Assembly: GCF_001921845.1 (NCBI RefSeq)
Contig: NZ_MSJM01000003.1
Span: 186,001-250,000 of the forward strand
DNA length: 64,000 bases
Origin: Streptococcus cuniculi
GTDB taxonomy: Bacteria; Bacillota; Bacilli; Lactobacillales; Streptococcaceae
Direction: 5' to 3'
Positions 53,842-62,601 of this stretch are shown piece after piece. Position 1 is the first letter of the stretch. Every line of letters begins with the position of its first letter. The notes beneath the pieces were generated by a model. The model did no database searches. It worked only from the letters and a program-made list of their open reading frames with translations, and was not told where the DNA came from. A program made the translations under genes and the position numbers.

Positions 53842-54381
53842 ATGAATTCAAAAAATCAAAAGTTACTGTTTATCACGATGCTGGCTGCCCAGGCAGTGGT
53901 GATTTCCTTAGTTGAACGACTGATTCCCACCCCATTTTCCTTTGCTCCTGGAGCAAAACTGGGACTTGGGAACCTCATCAGTCTGATTGCCATCTTCACC
54001 CTACCCGCCAAGGATAGCATCAAAGTCGTCAGCATTCGCCTCTTGATTTCTACCTTTTTGGGTGGAACTTTTTCAACCTTCCTATATGGCTTTGCAGGAG
54101 TTACCCTTAGCTACATCGGAATGCTCTCCGCTAAGCAGCTAGGACCCCGACGGGTCAGCGCCATTGGTATTTCCATCCTAGGCGGGATGCTCCACAACAT
54201 CGGGCAACTCCTCGTCTTTGCCTGGATTGCCCAATCCTTACTGGTCCTCAACTATCTGCCCATTCTGTCTTTCAGTGGCATTCTATCTGGCTTTTTGGTC
54301 GGCTTGACCGCCAATTATCTGCTTAAAAAGGTCGGTCCGCTCCGCTATTATCACCAAATCATCTTAGCAGAATGGAAATAA
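53842..54381 (+). CDS. eetB: Gx transporter family membrane protein (EetB-like)
   Basis: A 179-residue membrane protein with about five hydrophobic helices and the family segment IPTPFSFAPGAKLGLGNLISLIAIF. Such proteins are often labelled heptaprenyl diphosphate synthase component I, but the fold is that of ECF S-component-like Gx transporters. In Listeria, EetB of this family works with EetA in extracellular electron transfer. The ribosome site is weak. It is divergent from ndh2 and shares its intergenic control region. A terminator follows. Confidence 0.83.
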   Translation: MNSKNQKLLFITMLAAQAVVISLVERLIPTPFSFAPGAKLGLGNLISLIAIFTLPAKDSIKVVSIRLLISTFLGGTFSTFLYGFAGVTLSYIGMLSAKQLGPRRVSAIGISILGGMLHNIGQLLVFAWIAQSLLVLNYLPILSFSGILSGFLVGLTANYLLKKVGPLRYYHQIILAEWK

Positions 54382-54391
54382 GTCGTCTTTT

Positions 54392-54416
54392 CCTACCAAA
54401 TTAGGTAGGTTTTTCT
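54392..54416 (+). terminator. Terminator of the eetB-like gene
   Basis: CCTACC aaatta GGTAGG followed by TTTTTC. Confidence 0.75.
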
Positions 54417-54481
54417 GTTATTTTTAGCAATTTGTGCTACAATATCCTCATATCCAAATTTCCAAATCACGAGAGGAAATC

Positions 54482-55831
54482 ATGTCTATCCTTAGTTTAA
54501 AATTAAAACCGAGCCAACGGATTGTCCTGAGCTTTGCAGGTGTAATCCTGATTGGCTCGCTCCTGTTATCCTTGCCCATTTCACAGCTCGCAAGTTCTGA
54601 AGCACGCTACTGGGACCATCTCTTTACGACCATTTCCATGGTCTGTGTGACGGGTCTCTTTACTGTTCCTGTTGCTGAAACCTATAATACACTTGGGCAA
54701 ATCATCTGCATGTTGCTAATCCAAATCGGGGGCTTGAGCTTGATTAGCTTTATCGGGCTCTTTGCCTTGAGAGGCGGGCGTAAACTAAGTTTTATCAATA
54801 TGGCCACCCTCCAAGAAAGTTTTAGCCTTGCAGAAACCAAGCATTTTCGCAGTTTTATCAAGTCTGTCTTTGGTTTTACCTTTGCAACAGAAGCGCTGGG
54901 AGCTCTTATCCTTTCCTTCCAATTCGTACCAGAGTTTGGCTGGCAACGCGGGATTTTTTCTTCGATATTCCTTGCTATTTCAGCCTTTTGTAATGCCGGC
55001 TTTGATAATTTTGGCTCCACCAGTCTCGTCAGCTATGCCACCAATCCCTTGGTCAATCTGACCATTGCTGCCTTGATTATCATGGGAGGGCTTGGATTTA
55101 CGGTCTGGTTTGATATGCAGACCAAGATTCAAAAACGCTTGAGCTTTCGCAAGTTAAGTTTTCATAGCAAGGTGGTCCTCACCTTGACCAGTCTAATCCT
55201 CTTGACTGGGACTATACTAACTCTCCTAACCGAATACAGCAACCCTGCAACCATCGGTGTACTGAATTTTCCCGAAAAAGTCTTAGCTAGTTTTTTCCAA
55301 ACGGTTACAATGCGAACAGCAGGTTTTGCAACCATTGACTATACCAAGGCCAACCCCGTCACCCTACTGGTCTATGTCTTCCAAATGATGCTCGGGGGAG
55401 CACCAGGCGGAACAGCAGGCGGGATTAAAATCACAGCCTTTCTGACCTTAATCCTCTATGCAAGAAGCGAGGTTATTGGGCTGCCCCATACCAATTTCAA
55501 GGCGCGGACCATTGACGATGTGACCATCCAAAAAGCCTTTGCAACTTTCATCGTCTTTATCATGGTCTTTCTCTTGGGGCTCTTTGCCATCAGTATGACA
55601 GACCCTCATCAACCGATGCTCTTTCTCATTTTCGAGGTCATGTCAGCCCTCGCAACCGTTGGGGTAACGGCCAATCTGACTCCTGATTTATCTCAACTAG
55701 GGCAACTGGTCATCATGGCCCTCATGTTCTTTGGACGGATTGGTCCTATGTCGATTCTCATCAGTCTTTCTGCTCGGAAATTGTCCAAGGAAGAAACCAT
55801 ACAATATGCAAAATCATCTATGATTGTGTAA
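54482..55831 (+). CDS. TrkH/KtrB family potassium uptake channel subunit
   Basis: A 449-residue membrane protein of the SKT superfamily. Four pore repeats each show the filter Gly: VCVTGLF, FCNAGFDNFG, TMRTAGFATID and ATVGVTANL. The intramembrane loop APGGTAGGIK is conserved. I use ATG 54482 with AGAGGA upstream. It works with a cytosolic RCK subunit, encoded by the trkA-like gene 0.77 kb downstream. The two are separated by a repeat array rather than adjacent, which is unusual for this pair. Confidence 0.9.
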   Translation: MSILSLKLKPSQRIVLSFAGVILIGSLLLSLPISQLASSEARYWDHLFTTISMVCVTGLFTVPVAETYNTLGQIICMLLIQIGGLSLISFIGLFALRGGRKLSFINMATLQESFSLAETKHFRSFIKSVFGFTFATEALGALILSFQFVPEFGWQRGIFSSIFLAISAFCNAGFDNFGSTSLVSYATNPLVNLTIAALIIMGGLGFTVWFDMQTKIQKRLSFRKLSFHSKVVLTLTSLILLTGTILTLLTEYSNPATIGVLNFPEKVLASFFQTVTMRTAGFATIDYTKANPVTLLVYVFQMMLGGAPGGTAGGIKITAFLTLILYARSEVIGLPHTNFKARTIDDVTIQKAFATFIVFIMVFLLGLFAISMTDPHQPMLFLIFEVMSALATVGVTANLTPDLSQLGQLVIMALMFFGRIGPMSILISLSARKLSKEETIQYAKSSMIV

Positions 55832-55839
55832 CGGAACTC

Positions 55840-56063
55840 GGGCTAAAAGCTGTGTGAAAAAGAGACGCAGGTGTTCCAACTTTAGTTAGTTACAGTTGAA
55901 AATCACTTTACGAAATTAGGCTGAAAACCTCCACTGGAGCTTTTCACTCGTCAGATTTCCTCTTTTGCCGTAGCTGTTACGAGCCTGCTCGTTTTACAGA
56001 TACGGATGCCCTAGGGGTACACTGTGTGCTTTATACGCCCTCATATCTTGTGAAATTGAATTC
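55840..56063. repeat. Structured tandem repeat, unit 1
   Basis: 224 bases from GGGCTA to the next GGGCTA. About 95% identical to unit 3 by my alignment. It has imperfect terminal inverted repeats (GGGC..GTGTG and CACTGTGTGC..GCCC) and at least two internal hairpins, GAAAA-CTCC/GGAG-TTTTC and CCGTA-CTGT-CGAG/CTCG-ACAG-ACGG. The 766-base gap between the potassium channel genes is nearly all made of these units and holds no convincing gene. Confidence 0.8.
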
Positions 56064-56257
56064 GGGCTACAACTCTCTGACAATCTGGTGAAGTTAGATT
56101 TACCAGCGATAGGGCACAGTAGGCATCTGATTGTTGCTATCACAACAATCTAGTTGCCTTTGTGGGGGTCTCACGACGAAGCCTAGAGGCTTTCTGTTCG
56201 GCCGCCTATTTTGTCTAGGAGTTGCTTAACGCTCTCGTATCTTGTGAAATTGAATTC
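56064..56257. repeat. Structured tandem repeat, divergent unit 2
   Basis: 194 bases between two copies of the junction ATCTTGTGAAATTGAATTCGGGCTA. The interior differs from units 1 and 3 but keeps the same right end (CTCTCGTATCTTGTGAAATTG) and has its own hairpin-forming segments such as GATTGTTG..CAACAATC. Confidence 0.65.
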
Positions 56258-56480
56258 GGGCTAAGCACGGTGTGAAAAAGAGCCGCAGGTGTTCCAACTT
56301 TAGTTGGTTACAGCTGAAAATCACTTTAGAAATTAGGCTGAAAACCTCCACTGGAGCTTTTCACTCGTCAGATTTCCTCTTTTGCCGTAGCTGTTACGAG
56401 CTTGCTCGTTTTACAGATACGGATGCCCTAGGGGTACACTGTGTGCTTTATACGCCCTCATATCTTGTGGAATTGAATTC
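56258..56480. repeat. Structured tandem repeat, unit 3
   Basis: 223 bases, near-identical to unit 1 with about ten differences, including one single-base deletion. A 71-codon frame inside it is not a gene. Confidence 0.8.
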
Positions 56481-56582
56481 GGGCTAAGCACGGTGTGAAA
56501 AAGATAAATCTTCCTAGAGTTTTTAAACTCTTCGTCAGATTTCCTATTTTCACTGTGTGCTTTATACGCCCTCATATCTTAA
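56481..56582. repeat. Structured tandem repeat, short unit 4
   Basis: 102 bases. It folds almost end to end: GCAC-GTGTGAAAA..AATCT pairs with AGATT..TTTTCAC-GTGC around an AGAGTTT/AAACTCT core. It probably shows the basic element, with units 1 and 3 carrying an insertion. It ends 15 bases before the trkA-like start, inside its leader. Confidence 0.75.
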
Positions 56583-56597
56583 TTTAAGGAGATTATC

Positions 56598-57269
56598 ATG
56601 CAAACTCAAACGATCGGAATTTTAGGCCTTGGTGTCTTTGGAACCACCATTGCCAAAACTTTACACCACTATGATTGCAACATTATCGCCATCGATAATC
56701 ATGCTGACCGAATCAATCAGCTTGAAACCGTTCTGACCAAGGGAATCGTGGGCGATATTACAGACAAGGATTTATTGCGGGCCGCAGGGATTGACCGTTG
56801 TGATACGGTGGTCGTTGCAACAGGGCGCAACTTGGAATCAAGCGTTCTAGCAGTCCTCCATTGTAAGGCCTTGGGCGTACCTAAGATTGTTGCCAAGGTC
56901 AAGAGCAAAACAAGCAAGGAAGTTCTCTTAAAAATCGGAGCTGACCGCGTCATTTCTCCAGAAAGAGAAACAGGTGTCTCCCTTGCCAAGCACCTCCTGC
57001 ACCGCGATACAACAGACCTCATCGAGCTGGACGGCGATGTGACCATTATTGAGTTTCACGCGCCCCAAAAATGGATTGGCAAAAGCCTTGCCGAACTGCA
57101 ATTGCGCCGACACTACAATCTCAATATCATCGGCTACCGCGATGCGCAAACCAATAAATTAAATGTCCAGTTTTCACCAGATTATACCTTTAATGAGCAG
57201 GAACTGATTATGGCCGTGACAGACAATCACACCGTCGACCACTTTGAAGAATACACCAATAAATTGTAA
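56598..57269 (+). CDS. TrkA/KtrA family potassium channel regulatory subunit
   Basis: A 223-residue cytosolic RCK protein that gates the potassium channel in response to nucleotides. The RCK_N domain has GLGVFGTTIAKTL and an acidic ligand-binding IIAIDNHADR; the RCK_C domain follows from about residue 140 (EFHAPQKWIGKSLAEL), which in homologues can bind cyclic di-AMP. AAGGAG precedes the ATG. The partner channel gene lies upstream beyond the repeat array. Confidence 0.9.
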   Translation: MQTQTIGILGLGVFGTTIAKTLHHYDCNIIAIDNHADRINQLETVLTKGIVGDITDKDLLRAAGIDRCDTVVVATGRNLESSVLAVLHCKALGVPKIVAKVKSKTSKEVLLKIGADRVISPERETGVSLAKHLLHRDTTDLIELDGDVTIIEFHAPQKWIGKSLAELQLRRHYNLNIIGYRDAQTNKLNVQFSPDYTFNEQELIMAVTDNHTVDHFEEYTNKL

Positions 57270-57325
57270 GTCTTCCTATCATCAACCTTGCCACCACTTG
57301 TTCCCACCTTTACTAAGGAGTTTTT

Positions 57326-58660
57326 ATGCAGGATTTAACTCAAGGGAAGCCCATTCAGGTCATTTTGCGCTTCACCCTGCCACTGTTAATCGGAAGTTTT
57401 TTTCAACTAGCCTATAATTTTGCAGATAGTATTATTGTCGGCCACACATTAGGAAAGGTCGCCTTTGCCAGCGTCGGAGCGACTGGAAGCATTGTCTTTC
57501 TCATTCTCGGATTCGCGCAAGGCTTGACCAGCGGGCTGACCATTGTGACCGCCCAACGATTTGGTGCAAATGACCTTGAAGGAATCAAAAAAAGTTTTGT
57601 TCATGGTCTCTTTTACGCCCTCTGCACCAGTCTTGTCTTGACAATTCTAGCCCTTTCATTCCTTCGTCCCCTGCTCATTTTTATGCAGACACCAGAGGAA
57701 TTACTGCCGCATTCGCAGCAGTTTTTAACCGCTATTTTTGGTGGGACTATCTTTTCTGTTCTCTTTAACTATCTGTCTAACCTGATTCGTAGCCTAGGGG
57801 ATTCCACAACGCCCTTAATTGCTCTCATCATCGCCTGCTTTATCAATATCGCACTCGACTTTCTTTTTATCTTGAATGTCGGTCTGGGCGTCTTTGGGGC
57901 AGGGCTTGCAACCATTACAGCGCAGGCTTTTTCCGTCCTCTATCTGGCAGTTTATATTTATAAAAAAGTTCCTTATTTTCATGTGAAATGGGCTGAAATC
58001 CGACTGGACAGGCTTAACCTCATCAAGCATGCGCAACTAGGGTTTCCTATGGCCTTTCAGGCCAGCATTATCGCTATCGGCTCTATCACCTTGCAGGTCA
58101 TGCTTAATCAACTGGGGACTAATGCCATTGCCGCTCAGGCCATTGCCAGCAAGACCGATCAGCTTGCCATGCTCCCGATGATTAACTTAGGGCTTGCTGT
58201 CTCTACCTTTACGGCTCAAAATTACGGAGCAAAACTCTACCCACGAATCTTGGAGGGCTTGAAAAAGTCTGTCTTTATCAGCATTGCTTGGGCCATTTTC
58301 TTTGCCATTTTACTCATCTCCGCCAACCGCTTCTTCTCGCGTCTGTTTCTTGCAGACGGTAGCACAGAAGTCTACCAACTGGCGCTCGTCTATTACATCA
58401 TTAACGGGGCTTGTTACTGGATTTTGTCCATTCTCTTTATCCTCCGTAGCTTCATTCAGGGGCTAGGAAAAGGCTTTGTGCCAACCCTTGCCGGTATCAT
58501 GGAGTTGGTCATGCGGGCTGGAGTGGCCATTATCGGGTTGACCTATTTTGGCTTTTACGGTGTCGCTGCGGCTAACCCTGCCGCCTGGATCGGCAGTGTT
58601 ATGGTCTTAATTCCTAGCAGTATTATTTTAACGAGAAAATTGAAACAAGAGACTATCTAA
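57326..58660 (+). CDS. MATE family multidrug/sodium exporter
   Basis: A 444-residue membrane protein with twelve hydrophobic helices in two six-helix halves. The start TQGKPIQVILRFTLPLLIGSFFQLAYNFADSIIVG is typical of the DinF/NorM-like group, with MGDSTTP-type RSLGDSTTPLIAL and the second-half QLGFPMAFQASI. The substrate is unknown. AAGGAG precedes the ATG. It is 56 bases after the trkA-like gene and could share its transcript. Confidence 0.9.
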   Translation: MQDLTQGKPIQVILRFTLPLLIGSFFQLAYNFADSIIVGHTLGKVAFASVGATGSIVFLILGFAQGLTSGLTIVTAQRFGANDLEGIKKSFVHGLFYALCTSLVLTILALSFLRPLLIFMQTPEELLPHSQQFLTAIFGGTIFSVLFNYLSNLIRSLGDSTTPLIALIIACFINIALDFLFILNVGLGVFGAGLATITAQAFSVLYLAVYIYKKVPYFHVKWAEIRLDRLNLIKHAQLGFPMAFQASIIAIGSITLQVMLNQLGTNAIAAQAIASKTDQLAMLPMINLGLAVSTFTAQNYGAKLYPRILEGLKKSVFISIAWAIFFAILLISANRFFSRLFLADGSTEVYQLALVYYIINGACYWILSILFILRSFIQGLGKGFVPTLAGIMELVMRAGVAIIGLTYFGFYGVAAANPAAWIGSVMVLIPSSIILTRKLKQETI

Positions 58661-58691
58661 AAATAGCAGCTGGAGCTTCCAGCTGCTATTT
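58661..58691. terminator. Shared terminator between the MATE gene and the DUF896 gene
   Basis: Perfect 13-bp stem AAATAGCAGCTGG/CCAGCTGCTATTT, 5-base loop, between convergent genes. Confidence 0.9.
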
Positions 58692-58692
58692 C

Positions 58693-58950
58693 TTATGAAT
58701 TAGGGTCTTCTAGGCTTCTGCCATGAAGCCCTTTTTCGCGTTGGACCTGTCTGAGTTTTTCTGGCGTCACATCGTTTCCATCCTCATCGACAATCTTGAT
58801 TCCTTCGACATGGGCACGAACACTGCGACGGTAGCCCTCGATATATTCTTCACGAAGGGCTGCTTGTTCTTTTAACTCCTCTTCTGTCAAGCCAACTTCT
58901 TTTTTCTTTTTGGCTAATTCATTGATACGATCAATCTTTGCTTGCTCCAT
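58693..58950 (-). CDS. DUF896 family small protein (YnzC-like)
   Basis: An 85-residue helical, charged protein. [20 protein letters not shown] and [21 protein letters not shown] are the family hallmarks. In Bacillus a member is SOS-induced; function is unclear. It follows glyS by 8 bases, so it is cotranscribed with the glycyl-tRNA synthetase genes, an order shared by other streptococci. Confidence 0.9.
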   Translation of the reverse strand: MEQAKIDRINELAKKKKEVGLTEEELKEQAALREEYIEGYRRSVRAHVEGIKIVDEDGNDVTPEKLRQVQREKGLHGRSLEDPNS

Positions 58951-58958
58951 TTTTCCTC

Positions 58959-60998
58959 CTATTTGGTATTGATTTGGTTAAATTGGGCAACCTGTTGCGC
59001 CTTGTTGGTCAATGCTGCAAGCAAGGCCAAACGGTTAGTCTTCACGGCTTCGTCTTCGACCATGACCATCGTATTGTCAAAGAAAGCGTCAATCACTGGT
59101 TGAAGAGCAAAGAGCTGGTCAATGTTGCTTACCAAGTCTGTGGTAAAGGCAATCTTCTCTACAGCTTCTGCCAAGGCTTTTTCCTCTTCATTTTCAAAGA
59201 GGCTGCTATCTACTGCGACATCTGCTGCTGCTTTTTCTGCCAAGTTAAAGGCACGAGAGAGACTTTCAACGGCTGGTTTAAAGTCAGCTGTTTTAGCTTT
59301 TTCAGCTAAGAGACGGGCAGTCTCTACCATATCGCTAACGACAAAGTTGCTGCTATTTAGAACTGCTGTCACGATGTCTTTTGAGACACTCTTATCCATC
59401 ATCTTCTCAACACGAGCGCGGAAGAAATCAAGCACTTCTGTCTGATGTTCATAGGCAAGACTGTCATGTTCAAGAGCATAGAGTTTTTCTACCAATTCAT
59501 CAATGGCAATCGTCCAGCCAAAGGCTTCCAAAATCCGTACCACACCTTGGGTTGCACGACGAAGAGCATACGGGTCATTTGAACCACTTGGAATCAAGCC
59601 AACTGAGAAGAAGGACAAAATCGTGTCTAATTTATCTGCGAGGGCAAGGACTGCTCCTACCTTGGTTTCAGGAAGGTCGCCATCTGCGCTGTTTGGCAGG
59701 TAGTGTTCACGGATTGCCGCAGCAACAGCTGCTGTCTCCCCTGCAAGAAGGGCGTATTTTTCTCCCATGATCCCTTGCAATTCGTCAAATTCACCGACCA
59801 TGCCGGTCAAAAGATCAAATTTGTAAATCGCAGCCGCACGAGCAAGGTCTGTTTTTTCTTCATCAGAAAGCCCAGCTTGATCAGCCAAGAGAGCGCTAAT
59901 AGCTGCGGTGCGCTCCATGTGTTCATAAAGGGAACCAATTTTCTCATGGAAGGTCACGGCTTTCAAGCGCTCCACAAGGTCTGCAATTTCTAGTTTTTGG
60001 TCTTCCCGCCAGAAGAATTCACCGTCTTCCAACCGTGCCACCAAGACTTTTTCATTTCCCTTGATGACATTGTCCAAGAATTCCGCATTTCCGTTGCGGA
60101 CAGAGATGAAGTTCGGCAACAATTTACCCGCCTTATCACGGACAACAAAGTAGCGTTGGTGATTTTTCATCGAAGTTACCAAAACTTCTTCTGGAACTGC
60201 AAGGTATTTGGCATCAAAAGCTCCCATGAAAGCAGTCGGATATTCCACCAAGTTCAAGACTTCATTGAGCAAGTCTTGGTCAATCTCAACGACCACATCT
60301 TGCGCTTTTTCAATCGCCTTGATTTGCTCCACAATCATGTTTTCACGCTCTAGGCTATCTGCAATGACATATTCCTTGCGCAAATCATCTTCGTAGCTGT
60401 CTGCTGTCGCAATCTCCGTTTCATGACCAAGGAAACGATGGCCGCGGCTGATACGACCTGACGAAATATCGAGAAAGTCCATCTCAAGCGCTTCATCATC
60501 CAACAAGACCGTCAAGGTGTGAACAGGGCGGATGTATTCAAATTTGTTGGAAGCCCAATGCATGCTAACTGGGAAGGTCATCGAAGCAAGCACCTCTGGA
60601 ATGCCTACCAAGACTTCCTTGGCTGATTTTCCTTTTTCATGCTTAGTCACATAGACATATTCTTCCCCTTTGATTTCACGGAATGTGATGTCAGCAGTCG
60701 TCAAGCCTTTTCCACGGACAAATCCTTCTGCAGCCTTGGTAAAATTCCCGTCCGCATCAAGGGCAATCTTCTTGCTTGGACCTTTGAAATCTTCTGTCAA
60801 ATCCTCTTGCTGGTCTGCCAAGCCACGGACACGTACTGCTAACCGGCGAGGTGTTGAAAACATCTCAATCTCTTCAAACGCCAAGCGATTGTCTGTCAAA
60901 AATTGTGCCATGCGGTCTTTCAATTGCACCATGGCAGGTGTTACAATGTAAGCTGGAATTTCTTCTAAACCAAGTTCTACTAATAAATTTTTAGACAT
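58959..60998 (-). CDS. glyS: Glycyl-tRNA synthetase beta subunit
   Basis: The tRNA-recognising subunit of the tetrameric alpha2-beta2 synthetase. The 679-residue length is normal. [12 protein letters not shown] at the N-terminus and the HD-like [20 protein letters not shown] region are diagnostic, with a C-terminal anticodon-binding helical domain. It starts two bases after the extra small gene that separates it from glyQ. Confidence 0.96.
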   Translation of the reverse strand: MSKNLLVELGLEEIPAYIVTPAMVQLKDRMAQFLTDNRLAFEEIEMFSTPRRLAVRVRGLADQQEDLTEDFKGPSKKIALDADGNFTKAAEGFVRGKGLTTADITFREIKGEEYVYVTKHEKGKSAKEVLVGIPEVLASMTFPVSMHWASNKFEYIRPVHTLTVLLDDEALEMDFLDISSGRISRGHRFLGHETEIATADSYEDDLRKEYVIADSLERENMIVEQIKAIEKAQDVVVEIDQDLLNEVLNLVEYPTAFMGAFDAKYLAVPEEVLVTSMKNHQRYFVVRDKAGKLLPNFISVRNGNAEFLDNVIKGNEKVLVARLEDGEFFWREDQKLEIADLVERLKAVTFHEKIGSLYEHMERTAAISALLADQAGLSDEEKTDLARAAAIYKFDLLTGMVGEFDELQGIMGEKYALLAGETAAVAAAIREHYLPNSADGDLPETKVGAVLALADKLDTILSFFSVGLIPSGSNDPYALRRATQGVVRILEAFGWTIAIDELVEKLYALEHDSLAYEHQTEVLDFFRARVEKMMDKSVSKDIVTAVLNSSNFVVSDMVETARLLAEKAKTADFKPAVESLSRAFNLAEKAAADVAVDSSLFENEEEKALAEAVEKIAFTTDLVSNIDQLFALQPVIDAFFDNTMVMVEDEAVKTNRLALLAALTNKAQQVAQFNQINTK

Positions 60999-61000
60999 AA

Positions 61001-61348
61001 TTATTCTCCGAATGTTACTTTAATTTGACTGACATTTTTTGTCAAAACACCACCTGTTGACAGTTTTATTGTCAAAGGTAAAGGATTTTTTAAACTTTCT
61101 ACCAGTTTATTCTGTTCGTCAATTGTCAACTTTGAAATGGAGGTGTAAAATCTAACTGATTGATCATTCTCTATACTTATCAGACAATACTCTAAATATT
61201 TATCGTCAACTTTTAAAATGTTAGCAAAATAAGTTTTTAGCTCCTTCTTCAAGTTTTCTGGATTATTTTCTAAACTTAAATCAGAATTTCTTAATTCCAA
61301 AATTAACACAACAGGCATAAGCTCATCTTCACGCGTAACTATTGCCAT
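61001..61348 (-). CDS. Small unknown protein inserted between glyQ and glyS
   Basis: I do not recognise this 115-residue soluble protein. It has an ordered-looking mixture of strands and helices ([56 protein letters not shown]) and no signal peptide. Its first base coincides with the last base of glyQ and its stop is two bases before glyS, so all three are translated together. Its DNA is plainly more AT-rich than both neighbours. It may be an acquired gene that uses the T-box-controlled transcript. Confidence 0.7.
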   Translation of the reverse strand: MAIVTREDELMPVVLILELRNSDLSLENNPENLKKELKTYFANILKVDDKYLEYCLISIENDQSVRFYTSISKLTIDEQNKLVESLKNPLPLTIKLSTGGVLTKNVSQIKVTFGE

Positions 61349-62265
61349 TATTCTGCCTCCTCTGCTAATAACTGCGCTCTTGTAGCTTCATCCAATAGCG
61401 GATAACCAAGGCGTTTTCTTTCTGCCACAAAGGTCTTTGCGACCACGCGCGCTAGATTTCGGATCCGAGCGATGTAGCCTGCCCGCTCCGTTACCGACAC
61501 CGCACCGCGCGCGTCGAGTAAATTAAAGGTATGCGAACATTTCAAGACATAGTCAAAGGCAGGGTGAACCAAGTGCTCCTCAAGACAGCGTTTTGCCTCT
61601 ACTTCAAATTTTTCAAAGTTAGCCAGCAGCAAGTCTTGGTCGCTGATTTCAAAGCTGTATTTTGAATGCTCGTATTCTGGTTGGAGGAAGATTTCTCCGT
61701 ATTTAACCCCGTCAGCCCACTCGATGTCATAGACCGAATCCACCTCTTGGATATAAGAAGCTAGGCGCTCCAAACCGTAGGTCACCTCGGCAGTCACAGG
61801 ACCTGTCGCAAGCCCCCCAACCTGTTGGAAATAGGTAAATTGGGTGATTTCCATACCGTCAAGCCAGACTTCCCAGCCTAGACCTGCTGAACCAGTCGAC
61901 GGATTTTCCCAGTTATCTTCTACAAAGCGAATATCGTGCTCCAAAGGATTGATTCCAAGGCGCTCCAAAGATTCCAAGTACAATTCTTGGATATTGCTTG
62001 GGCTTGGTTTCATGACCACTTGGAACTGGTGATGTTGGTAGAGACGGTTTGGATTTTCCCCGTACCGACCATCTGCGGGGCGACGGCTTGGCTCCACATA
62101 GGCCGCATTCCATGGCTCAGGACCAATAGCCCGCAAGAAAGTGTAGGGACTCATGGTTCCCGCCCCTTTTTCTGTATCGTAGGCCTGCATCAGCATACAG
62201 CCCTGCTCATTCCAAAACTGTTGCAAGGTCAGAATAATCTCTTGGAAAGTTAATTTTTTAGACAT
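61348..62265 (-). CDS. glyQ: Glycyl-tRNA synthetase alpha subunit
   Basis: Catalytic subunit of the bacterial-type glycyl-tRNA synthetase. The 305-residue protein has the class II motifs with [35 protein letters not shown] and [14 protein letters not shown], all diagnostic. A glycine T-box leader precedes it. The ribosome site is weak (GAGAG). It heads glyQ-small gene-glyS-DUF896. Confidence 0.96.
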   Translation of the reverse strand: MSKKLTFQEIILTLQQFWNEQGCMLMQAYDTEKGAGTMSPYTFLRAIGPEPWNAAYVEPSRRPADGRYGENPNRLYQHHQFQVVMKPSPSNIQELYLESLERLGINPLEHDIRFVEDNWENPSTGSAGLGWEVWLDGMEITQFTYFQQVGGLATGPVTAEVTYGLERLASYIQEVDSVYDIEWADGVKYGEIFLQPEYEHSKYSFEISDQDLLLANFEKFEVEAKRCLEEHLVHPAFDYVLKCSHTFNLLDARGAVSVTERAGYIARIRNLARVVAKTFVAERKRLGYPLLDEATRAQLLAEEAE

Positions 62266-62319
62266 TCGTTTCTCTCTTTCTATTTTAATCGTGATAAATG
62301 TCGAGTGTCTTCATGCCAA

Positions 62320-62510
62320 ACGCACAAAAAATCAAAAACCACGCCAACACTCCTATGTTTCCATAGGGGCGTTGAAACGCGGTTCCACCCTAATTTATTA
62401 CTTCATTGTGTTCTTAAAAATGCTTGAGAAAGCGCCAATCACTCTTACACCCGCTTGGCTTCCACCGTCCCAAACTCGCTAGAGGTTGTATCAAGAGACC
62501 CTCTTTCTTA
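62320..62510 (-). promoter_or_regulatory. Glycine T-box riboswitch of glyQS
   Basis: Senses uncharged tRNA-Gly and lets transcription proceed into glyQ. The T-box sequence AGGGTGGAACCGCG is present on the minus strand at 62378-62391. A terminator stem CCTATG gaaa CATAGG with outer CAAC/GTTG (62345-62374) is followed by T-runs. A GGC triplet at 62434-62436 is a good specifier (glycine codon), downstream of GGGACGGTGGAAGCC, which resembles the distal part of stem I. With the promoter at 62517-62545 this accounts for most of the 336-base gap. Confidence 0.88.
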
Positions 62511-62516
62511 TCTGAT

Positions 62517-62545
62517 AGTATAGCAGAAAATCTTTCGGCTGTCTA
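62517..62545 (-). promoter_or_regulatory. glyQ operon promoter
   Basis: TAGACA, 17-base spacer, TATACT, upstream of the T-box leader. Confidence 0.75.
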
Positions 62546-62601
62546 TCCATACTCTATAAAAATTTCTCGGGAGTGAACAAGACAAGCTCCTGTTGGTATC
62601 A

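Noticed and set aside
56272-56487. 71-codon open frame in the repeat array before trkA
   Set aside because: It lies wholly within repeat unit 3; unit 1, almost identical in DNA, is broken by a one-base difference, so it is not a conserved protein.
55840-56582. CRISPR array
   Set aside because: Repeats are 100-224 bases long, structured and adjoining, without short regular repeats or unique spacers, and no cas genes are nearby.
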